Assembly: GCA_046704385.1 (NCBI GenBank)
Contig: JBJKSB010000019.1
Span: forward strand, 1 to 38,506
DNA length: 38,506 nt
Reading direction: 5' to 3'
DNA from: GH45 sp046704385
GTDB taxonomy: Bacteria > Bacteroidota > Bacteroidia > Bacteroidales > SZUA-534
The notes below the pieces were generated by a model. It was not told the origin of the DNA. It saw nothing but the letters and a program-made list of their open reading frames with translations, and searched no databases. Every line of letters begins with the position of its first letter. Positions within the stretch are counted from its first letter, which is position 1. This document shows positions 16,220-22,578 of this stretch, piece after piece. Both the position numbers and the translations under genes were made by a program.

Positions 16220-16882
16220 TTAACAACCACCTGCAGCTCTTTTCTTTTTAGGTTTTTTCGTAATTGCTGGTAAAGCAGGTGCTGATTGTGCTGGCTCTGT
16301 ATTTGCTTCGAGTTTTCCTCCACCCAGGGCAGCGTTCATGGCTTGACGGAAATCGTAACGTGCAAACTCATCATCCGGAGCTGTTGCAGCCGGCTTTTGA
16401 GGGTTCATAATGGTTTCAGCCCAATAATTCAATCCACCCTCTAAAACATAATTGTTTTTAAATCCGCGCTGTGTGCAGATCAACCATGCCTGGTTAGCAC
16501 TCACTGTTCCATTTGAATAAAAAACATTTGTCCTTGCATCCTGGTCCAAATAATCGCGCCACTCGTCAGAGCTGATATCTGCTAAAGGAATATTAATAGC
16601 TCCCGGAAGATGATAAACTTCATATTCATCTTTAGGCCTTACATCAATTAATAAAATTGAAGGATCCTTTTGTACAATATAATCAGCAATCTGATCGGTT
16701 GTAAAATATTGTGATCCTTCTGTTACCTGAGCCATTAACTCTTCCATGGTCAATTTGAAAGGGCTTGTAGTATTTTCAGGTATTAAAGCTATAATTACGG
16801 CCAATGGTATTATGGCATAGGCTAACAACACTCTAGCCTTAAGCTCTAAAATTTTTGGTTTTATTCTCATTAATTTATTCAT
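16220..16882 (-). CDS. Membrane-anchored rhodanese-like protein, catalytic Cys replaced by Ser, C-terminal GGC tail
   Basis: This 220-residue protein has a basic N-terminus and one membrane span (VLLAYAIIPLAVIIALIP, ~19-36), which by the positive-inside rule puts the rest in the periplasm. A rhodanese domain (~57-155) follows, with ILLIDVRPKDEYEVYHLPGAINIP and VLEGGLNYW. The active-site loop, usually Cys-x-x-G, reads FYSNGTVSANQAW with Ser123 at the Cys position. The only cysteines in the protein are Cys136 and the very last residue, Cys220, in the tail KKPKKKRAAGGC. It may therefore bind rather than transfer sulfane sulfur at the loop, or use the tail cysteine as a carrier; both are inference. 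It follows the YeeE gene by 18 bp and belongs to the same transcription unit, which ends at the hairpin near 16170. Confidence 0.85.
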   Translation of the reverse strand: MNKLMRIKPKILELKARVLLAYAIIPLAVIIALIPENTTSPFKLTMEELMAQVTEGSQYFTTDQIADYIVQKDPSILLIDVRPKDEYEVYHLPGAINIPLADISSDEWRDYLDQDARTNVFYSNGTVSANQAWLICTQRGFKNNYVLEGGLNYWAETIMNPQKPAATAPDDEFARYDFRQAMNAALGGGKLEANTEPAQSAPALPAITKKPKKKRAAGGC

Positions 16883-16900
16883 TTTTAGCGAGTTTAAAGG

Positions 16901-17491
16901 TTAATATTCGTCTAAAGGAAACTTTTGTTCTGCCCATTCACCAACGTAAAAGGCAGCAAAAGCAAATAAAACAATTATTAGGGCCAATAATCCCTGAGAT
17001 ATTCCCATAACTTCGTTTAACTTAGGAATTCCCTGGAATCCTGCTTTATAAAAGGATTCCCATAATGGATAACCCTCAGCAAATACCAATATACCAAGTA
17101 ATATTCCACCTATAAAAACCATGGCATCAATTTTGCCAATAACAGCAGCACAAACACTGGTTCCGGGGCAAAAACCACCCAAAATAAATCCTGCGCCCAT
17201 GATTACACCACCGGCAATAGCCGAAGGCATATAAGTTGGATTTAAGTATATCTGACTTAAATCAATCCAGCCAAAAAGGCTAAAGAAAAGTAATCCTAAC
17301 ATTGCTGTGATACCGGCAGTGAAGAATACTTTTAGTACAACGGTATCGTATCCATAAAACATACCGGCAAGTTTCCTGCTGGATGAAAATCCGCTTGATT
17401 CAAGCACAAATCCAAAGCCTATTCCAATTAAAAAGGCCATCAGTAAATTGGTGCCTGATGATATAATTTCGTTTACCACTAAAGGTCCCAT
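16901..17491 (-). CDS. YeeE/YedE-family sulfur transporter half (first)
   Basis: This 196-residue integral membrane protein has about five spans, including LLMAFLIGIGFGFVLESSGF and VMGAGFILGGFCPGTSVCAAVIG. The motif GGFCPGTSVC gives Cys108 and Cys114; conserved pore cysteines are a hallmark of YeeE/YedE proteins. Full-length relatives such as TsuA take up thiosulfate; here the family is split into two shorter proteins that probably pair. The LESSGFSSSRKLAG segment near the N-terminus is also typical. It lies between the second half (17696-18208) and the rhodanese-like gene. The substrate (thiosulfate or another sulfane-sulfur compound) is inferred from family and operon. Confidence 0.87.
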   Translation of the reverse strand: MGPLVVNEIISSGTNLLMAFLIGIGFGFVLESSGFSSSRKLAGMFYGYDTVVLKVFFTAGITAMLGLLFFSLFGWIDLSQIYLNPTYMPSAIAGGVIMGAGFILGGFCPGTSVCAAVIGKIDAMVFIGGILLGILVFAEGYPLWESFYKAGFQGIPKLNEVMGISQGLLALIIVLFAFAAFYVGEWAEQKFPLDEY

Positions 17492-17552
17492 ATCTTTATT
17501 GTTTAATATTAATTTTTCTTATAATTTTTAAATTCAGTACTTCTTTTTGTTT

Positions 17553-17698
17553 AGTCTCCAGTCTCCAGTCTTCAGTCTCCAGTATTTTAAATGCTTGTTA
17601 CAGTTAAAAAATTGAGCTGTGGTTGCTGAGCGCGGTTGCTGAGCGAAGCCGAAGCAACTGCTTACTGCTTACTGCCTACTGCAGACTGTAGACTGTTA
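17553..17698. repeat. Heptamer-phased repeat element between the two yeeE genes
   Basis: AGT-heptamers (AGTCTCC, AGTCTCC, AGTCTTC, AGTCTCC, AGT) start at 17553, 17560, 17567, 17574 and 17581. Six ACT-heptamers (ACTGCTT, ACTGCTT, ACTGCCT, ACTGCAG, ACTGTAG, ACTGTTA) start at 17657 and continue every 7 nt to the yeeE stop codon at 17696-17698. Between them is a 13-nt direct repeat GGTTGCTGAGCGC/GGTTGCTGAGCGA (17621-17646). The layout copies the element at 2923-2999. It fills most of the 204-bp gap between the two yeeE genes. Confidence 0.7.
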
Positions 17699-18208
17699 TA
17701 TCCAATTTTTGCGTACAAAATAAGCCATGGCAAAAGCAGTTCCAAATATTGCAGCCATAGTTACAATACCTCCTACAGATAATACGGCCATACCGCTTAG
17801 TGCTGCACCACTGGTACAGCCACGACCCATCTGCGAACCAAATCCGAACAGAACACCTCCAAGCAAGGCAAATATTAACCTGCGTTTTGAGGTAATTTTT
17901 GGTGAATGTTCAACCTGTAATTTTAATCTACCGGCAAGAGCGCCAGAAATAAATGCACCAACAACCACTCCTAACATTTCAAAAACCAGCCATGTTTTCA
18001 TGGGTTTAGGGTGATGTCCTTTATATTCCTGATAAAAAGCAGTATTTTCAGTATGAGTAGGTGCAACCGTTTTTACCGTTTGTACCACAACACTTTTTAA
18101 GGCTCCACTGGCACCTAATCCACGCCCTGAAATATAATTTGCGGCTAAAAGGACCAGTCCGAGTAGTACTCCACCTACATAGGGATTTAAATATTTATTT
18201 TGTTTCAT
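17696..18208 (-). CDS. YeeE/YedE-family sulfur transporter half (second)
   Basis: This 170-residue membrane protein has four or five spans. The family motif MGRGCTSGAALSGMAVLSVGGIV (shown here as its core GRGCTSG) places Cys131 in the likely pore. A soluble loop of about 40 residues (~38-75) follows the first span. Together with the neighbouring 196-residue half it would make up one complete YeeE-type channel. It is 59 bp downstream of the NrfD gene on the same strand. The stop codon overlaps the last heptamer of the repeat array, so that repeat may have been inserted or expanded up to the gene end. Confidence 0.87.
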   Translation of the reverse strand: MKQNKYLNPYVGGVLLGLVLLAANYISGRGLGASGALKSVVVQTVKTVAPTHTENTAFYQEYKGHHPKPMKTWLVFEMLGVVVGAFISGALAGRLKLQVEHSPKITSKRRLIFALLGGVLFGFGSQMGRGCTSGAALSGMAVLSVGGIVTMAAIFGTAFAMAYFVRKNWI

Positions 18209-18267
18209 AAGTTAAATTTTTAAGTTGTTACGTTAGTTTCCAAATTAAAAGTTTTCATCAGTAATCA

Positions 18268-19209
18268 TTAGTATAAATAGCGGCTCATCTGGCCTGCCCA
18301 GGTTATCAACCATCTTAACATAAAGCTCCCGAAAAGGATTAAAACAGCAGGAATAATAACAGGTACTTTAATCTGTCGAAGTTCCATAATTTCAAATGCA
18401 GCAGGTACTAACATACCCAAAACCACAACAAAAATCCAGAATGGTGCGGTAAGTACCCCACCCAGGAACATGTGTGCCGCTGCAATTTGAACCTGTGTAC
18501 TGGCCTGGAATCCCATCAGCATGTGTACAATAAAGAATAACTCAATGCCAATAATAATCAGGTCAATTTGAGCAAATACTTTTCGTTCCTGATGATTATC
18601 AGAAATTAGCATAATCAGAGCAGCGCCTGCCGATAAACCCGACGACAAGAACAAGGGGCCAAGAATGGAAGTATTCCACATTGGACGGGCGTTAAATGCC
18701 GACAATAATATACCTGTATAAATACCCAGGATTACACCTAATATTACCATGGCCCATGCCATTGGTTTCTTATAGTTGCTGAAAAATTGTTCGATATTGC
18801 GTAACCAATTATATTTCCAGTCCCATGAGGGGAACCATTCACGGATATTTAAAGCGGCCCAAATTACAGACAGAGGTGTAATTATCATCAAAGTCCATGC
18901 CCCCCAACTCATGGGTGACTGAAATTTGATGGTAGTGTACAATCTCCAGAAATAGGGTTTGTGATGCAGGTCGAGAAACAAGGCTAATAAACCTATTACT
19001 AATATGGCAGGTACCAGTACAGGTGCTTTTCGTACAGCAACTGTATATTGTTTTGATTTGCCCATTAGGTAATAAACTCCTGCAAAAAACAATAATCCTG
19101 CGGCCAGACCACCCAAAAACAGGTAAACCGGAATTTCCCATCCCCAGGCGTGTAACACCGGATCCACCAGGGGATTCATTCTACCGCTTACTATTAATTC
19201 TTCTTTCAT
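18268..19209 (-). CDS. psrC: NrfD/PsrC-type membrane subunit of sulfur reductase
   Basis: A start at 19209 (MKEELIVSGRMNPLVDP) gives 313 residues; an upstream in-frame ATG at 19233 would add eight residues and lies closer to the repeat element. The protein has eight or nine membrane spans and the NrfD-type N-terminal region VLHAWGWEIPVYLFLGGLAAGLLFFAG. PsrC/NrfD subunits anchor the complex and exchange electrons with the quinone pool. It lies 112 bp after the ferredoxin subunit, separated by a triple-hairpin element. Quinol oxidation with reduction of a sulfur compound is the likely direction, by analogy with polysulfide reductase. Confidence 0.87.
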   Translation of the reverse strand: MKEELIVSGRMNPLVDPVLHAWGWEIPVYLFLGGLAAGLLFFAGVYYLMGKSKQYTVAVRKAPVLVPAILVIGLLALFLDLHHKPYFWRLYTTIKFQSPMSWGAWTLMIITPLSVIWAALNIREWFPSWDWKYNWLRNIEQFFSNYKKPMAWAMVILGVILGIYTGILLSAFNARPMWNTSILGPLFLSSGLSAGAALIMLISDNHQERKVFAQIDLIIIGIELFFIVHMLMGFQASTQVQIAAAHMFLGGVLTAPFWIFVVVLGMLVPAAFEIMELRQIKVPVIIPAVLILFGSFMLRWLITWAGQMSRYLY

Positions 19210-19229
19210 AATAATATATAATTCAATGT

Positions 19230-19310
19230 TCACCCTCCGTCTAGCCTTAGGCTAGGCACCTCCCTGAGGGAGGACTAATAAATGTCCCCTTGAGGGGACT
19301 TTAGGGGTGA
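19230..19310. repeat. Triple-hairpin palindromic element between psrB and psrC
   Basis: Three perfect hairpins lie in series: CTAGCC-TTA-GGCTAG (19241-19255), CCTCCC-TGA-GGGAGG (19259-19273) and GTCCCC-TTGA-GGGGAC (19284-19299). An outer pair TCACCC (19230-19235)/GGGTGA (19305-19310) encloses all three. The element could fold as a closed multi-branch structure in RNA or single-stranded DNA. It sits in the transcribed gap of the psr operon. Confidence 0.75.
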
Positions 19311-19321
19311 AAAGTTCATAA

Positions 19322-19855
19322 TTAAATTAAATAATACACATTTGGTTTGGTACCGGCTTCAGGAGCCAATACTTTATATTTACGGGTCTTAAGAACCTTA
19401 GATACCGGACTGTTGGGATCATCCATATCGCCAAAATACATGGCTTTGGTAGGGCAAACCGATACACAGGCGGGTTCCATTCCTTTTTTAACCCGATGTA
19501 AACAGAAGGTGCATTTATCAACATATCCTTTAGGATGTGTATACCTTGCATCGTATGGACAACTCTGTTCACAAGCTGAACAACCGATACATTTTTCGTG
19601 TGTTACCACAACAATTCCTCCTTCGGCATAATGACTTGCTCCCGTAGGACAGCAACGCACACACGGAGAATTTGAACAGTGATTGCATCGTTCCGATCTT
19701 AATTCCGATTCAAGCTGAGGATAAGTACCATCAGTTACTTCCACAACCCAGTCGCGGCAATAACCAATTGGAACATCATTTTCAGTCTGACAGGCAACAA
19801 CGCAGTCACTACAACCCACACACTTTTTTGTGTCTATAGCCATTGCATATCTCAT
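19322..19855 (-). CDS. psrB: 4Fe-4S ferredoxin-type electron-transfer subunit (PsrB/NrfC-like)
   Basis: This 177-residue protein has sixteen cysteines in four cluster motifs: Cys12/15/18/22, Cys57/60/65/69, Cys89/92/95/99 and Cys115/118/130/134. This is the standard arrangement of the PsrB/NrfC/DmsB family, carrying four [4Fe-4S] clusters that link the molybdenum subunit to the membrane anchor. There is no signal peptide, as expected for a subunit exported together with its Tat-borne partner. The start overlaps the stop of the catalytic gene by 4 bp (ATGA), so the two are translationally coupled. Confidence 0.92.
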   Translation of the reverse strand: MRYAMAIDTKKCVGCSDCVVACQTENDVPIGYCRDWVVEVTDGTYPQLESELRSERCNHCSNSPCVRCCPTGASHYAEGGIVVVTHEKCIGCSACEQSCPYDARYTHPKGYVDKCTFCLHRVKKGMEPACVSVCPTKAMYFGDMDDPNSPVSKVLKTRKYKVLAPEAGTKPNVYYLI

Positions 19856-22086
19856 AATTCGCCTCCTTTCTCAGGTTCAGATGTGAGGAATGTCACAAAG
19901 TTTCCTCTCATTCCGGTTCCACCCATAGCCTTATCCACCATTACATTTGTTATTAATTCAGAGTCACCGGCTCCGCGGCCGAAAGCTCTCGAAAGTTTAT
20001 TGTTTTTATGTCCGAATCCGTGTACCATATAAACGGAATCCCAACGTATCCGCTCAGTGATACGCGCTTTAATCGGAAAAGTCGAAGTAACACCATCCTG
20101 GTTTTTAAGCCAGATTGATTGATTGTTAACAATGCCCCATTGTTTGGCAACTTTTGGATTTATCCACACTACATTTTCTTTGTAAATCTCATGAAGGTTT
20201 GGATTGTTAGCCGTGCGGCCAAAGGTATGACTGGGTATCCTGCCGTAAATGAGCCGGTAAAATCCGGTAGGTGGTTCAGGATGCGCTGTATATTTTGGCA
20301 TCGGATCAAGTCCTGCTGATGCTAAATCAGTAGAATAAAGTTCTATTTTTCCTGTACTTGTGTAAAATTCTTCGGTTGAATTCTCGTCAAAATACAGATC
20401 ATAACTACGTGGGAACGATTTTACGCCTATGCGTTTCATTTCATCCAGTGAGGTGCCCACCTGTTTTAATTGCCAGTCGAGTAATTCTTCCACATCTTTC
20501 CATGCAAAGTATTTATCAAGACCAAGTTTGCCTGCCAGGCTTTTAACCATCCACCAGGTAGGTTTTGTATTGTACTTGGGTTCTGTAGCCGGCATCCGTA
20601 AAGCAATGGTAGGCTTGCGGTGTTGTGCGGCCCTTATCACATCATGTCTTTCCAGGTAAGTACATTCCGGGAGAATTACATCGGCCCAGCCGGTAATTTC
20701 CATAGGCATGGTATCAACAACAGCTATGAAATCAAGATTCTGTATGGCCTTAATGGTTTTTTCCTGGTCGGGAATTGATTGTAATAAATTAGTAGCATTC
20801 ACAATCCATGCTTTAATATTAAAATCACGTCCTTCCTTTGGAATTGAGCCATCAATAAGAACATTAGTCAGGCCATCACCGGCAAAAGCATAATTTTCAG
20901 TGGTAAGGTCCTGCCATTTTTTTTCAGGTTCGGGGTATTCCGGATGTGGAAATTGAGGTATTGAAACAAAATCGGGGCGGTAAAAACCACCGCGTCGTCC
21001 CCAGGAACCCAGCAGTGCATTCAGAATAGCAATTGCTCTAAGACGCTGTGTGTCATCGCCATACCAGGCTACATGTCGTCCCGGATGGATAATAACCGAA
21101 GGAGCCGCATTATACATTTCCCTGGCGGTTTTGCGGATTACATCGGGTTTAATAGTTGTAATTCCATAGGCCCACTCAGGGGTGAAATTTTTAACATGCT
21201 GTTTTAATTGCTCAAATCCATATGCGTATTTTTCCACATATTCTTTATCATACCAACCTTCGCTAATTAACACATGCATCCACGATAACAATAATGCAAT
21301 GTCGGTAGCAGGTTTAATGGGCAACCAGAATTTTGAATGGCTGGCGGCTGTTGAGAAACGAGGGTCGACAGTAATTACTGTGGCACCTCTATCAATAGCA
21401 TCACTCATTTCCTGCACATGCCCGTTATGCATATTTTCACCAATATGATTACCGATAAGCACAAGGCATTTTGTATCACGAGTGTCAGTTGGTTCGGGTG
21501 AAGCCAGCCCCTCGCCAAAGGTTGCCAAAAAAGCGGCTTCGCGTGCACCAAGGCATTGGGCATAAGCTGGTTCGGCTATGCTGTCAGTACCAAAAGCTTT
21601 TGCGAGTTGAATCCAGAACTTACTTCCTGTTCCGTGAGTAAATAAAGCGACCGATTCTGGTCCATACTTTTCTTTAACATCCTTTAAATTCTTAGCAATC
21701 AAATCGAAAGCTTCATCCCAGGTAGCTTCACGAAAGACCTGTTTCCCTCTTTCTTTGGTACGTATAAGAGGTGTTTTCAAGCGGTCTCCGTCGTGGTACA
21801 TTCCTACACCACCTGTACCTCGTGGACATAAACGTCCATTACTATTGGGATCCTCATGATTCCCAACGATTTTTTTAATGTCTCCGGAGCCATCGGTATA
21901 GACCCATCCTGCGCACTTCCAAAAACAGACTTCACAATATGTCGGAGTCCTGCTTGTAAGTAATTTGTTGAGTTTATCGGTTCCTAAAATACCAGTGCTG
22001 GCAGCTTTGGCAACCGAACCCCCAATTGTAGCCGCACCGATTCCCAAGGCCGAAATCTTAATAAAATCTCTTCTTGATGTATTCAT
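19852..22086 (-). CDS. psrA: Molybdopterin oxidoreductase, polysulfide/thiosulfate reductase-type catalytic subunit
   Basis: This 744-residue protein has a Tat signal SRRDFIK (residues 4-10) followed by a hydrophobic stretch ending near AKAAS (~30). The N-terminal [4Fe-4S] site is Cys51, Cys54, Cys58 and Cys87. The probable molybdenum ligand is Cys178 in AYAQCLGAREAAFL, and the C-terminal molydopterin-binding domain includes GRIPSHTFGRTANNPNL. These features match the DMSO reductase family, PsrA/PhsA/SreA branch. It would act at the periplasmic face with the ferredoxin and NrfD subunits. Polysulfide, thiosulfate and elemental sulfur are all possible substrates, and sequence alone cannot separate them. 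The YeeE genes and rhodanese in the same unit favour a sulfur substrate over arsenate or nitrate. It is the first gene of the operon. Confidence 0.9.
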   Translation of the reverse strand: MNTSRRDFIKISALGIGAATIGGSVAKAASTGILGTDKLNKLLTSRTPTYCEVCFWKCAGWVYTDGSGDIKKIVGNHEDPNSNGRLCPRGTGGVGMYHDGDRLKTPLIRTKERGKQVFREATWDEAFDLIAKNLKDVKEKYGPESVALFTHGTGSKFWIQLAKAFGTDSIAEPAYAQCLGAREAAFLATFGEGLASPEPTDTRDTKCLVLIGNHIGENMHNGHVQEMSDAIDRGATVITVDPRFSTAASHSKFWLPIKPATDIALLLSWMHVLISEGWYDKEYVEKYAYGFEQLKQHVKNFTPEWAYGITTIKPDVIRKTAREMYNAAPSVIIHPGRHVAWYGDDTQRLRAIAILNALLGSWGRRGGFYRPDFVSIPQFPHPEYPEPEKKWQDLTTENYAFAGDGLTNVLIDGSIPKEGRDFNIKAWIVNATNLLQSIPDQEKTIKAIQNLDFIAVVDTMPMEITGWADVILPECTYLERHDVIRAAQHRKPTIALRMPATEPKYNTKPTWWMVKSLAGKLGLDKYFAWKDVEELLDWQLKQVGTSLDEMKRIGVKSFPRSYDLYFDENSTEEFYTSTGKIELYSTDLASAGLDPMPKYTAHPEPPTGFYRLIYGRIPSHTFGRTANNPNLHEIYKENVVWINPKVAKQWGIVNNQSIWLKNQDGVTSTFPIKARITERIRWDSVYMVHGFGHKNNKLSRAFGRGAGDSELITNVMVDKAMGGTGMRGNFVTFLTSEPEKGGEL

Positions 22087-22138
22087 AGCAACTCTTGAAG
22101 TTTAAATATTTATATATTTTGATATCTATATGTGTATG

Positions 22139-22146
22139 CAAATATA
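22139..22146 (-). promoter_or_regulatory. Probable -7 promoter element of the psr operon
   Basis: TATATTTG on the minus strand matches TAnnTTTG, 53 nt before the psrA ATG. Upstream at about the -33 region is GATTTAGAACATTTATC, weakly symmetrical at its ends, which could hold a regulator site. No clear Crp/Fnr consensus is visible. Confidence 0.45.
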
Positions 22147-22505
22147 TAGGGTAGGTACGATAAATGTTCTAAATCGTTTTAGCTTAGGTTTAATTTATAT
22201 TCATTCTAAATATCTAAATAGATAGATTTTTATATATAGTTGAAAAACAATATGTTAATTAGCGATAATATAAATAAAGAAAAAAATGTTTATTAGCATA
22301 TTTTTAAAATAAAGAAAAAAATGTTTATTATTACTGTGCGAAAATCCCACTGATTAAAAATCAACAAATAGAGAATTTTTACTTTAAAAGAAAATCCAAA
22401 ATCGCTTAAAATATTATAAATTGATTTAATAAGTTATGTCGGATTTTATCAAATGTTTTATAATTTTAATCAAATAAAATTAACTGTTAGCTATATAAAA
22501 CGTAT
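22147..22505. other. AT-rich divergent region between psrA and the giant surface-protein gene
   Basis: This stretch holds no gene. It contains a 24-nt perfect direct repeat (see 22272-22330) and otherwise low-complexity A/T sequence. It belongs to the 492-bp divergent gap that also carries the psr promoter and the 18-bp palindrome. Confidence 0.55.
22272..22330. repeat. 24-nt perfect direct repeat, copies 35 nt apart start to start
   Basis: Positions 22272-22295 and 22307-22330 are identical: an AAATAAAG start, a run of seven A, then TGTTTATTA. The copies are separated by 11 nt (GCATATTTTTA). It may be a duplicated upstream A-tract or a regulator site; function unknown. Confidence 0.6.
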
Positions 22506-22523
22506 TTTCAACCATGGTTGAAA
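22506..22523. promoter_or_regulatory. 18-bp perfect palindrome upstream of the giant surface-protein gene
   Basis: TTTCAACCATGGTTGAAA is its own reverse complement and ends 55 nt before the ATG at 22579. A perfect palindrome of this length without a loop is more typical of a dimeric transcription-factor site than of an RNA hairpin. The regulator is unknown. Confidence 0.5.
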
Positions 22524-22578
22524 CTCATAATTTTCATCCAAAACAGATAACTGCTTAGCTTAAAAAGACAACCTAAAA

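Noticed and set aside
17553..17698. Possible CRISPR array
   Set aside because: Units are 7 nt with no spacer of constant length and no repeat of 20 nt or more; no cas genes are present.
19852..22086. Arsenate or nitrate reductase catalytic subunit
   Set aside because: The Tat/Fe-S/Mo features are shared across the family, but the neighbouring YeeE, rhodanese and NrfD genes favour a sulfur substrate; arsenic or nitrate genes are absent.
22150..22180. FNR-type box upstream of psrA (CGAT...ATCG)
   Set aside because: Only the four end bases are symmetrical; it does not match a Crp/Fnr consensus well enough to call.
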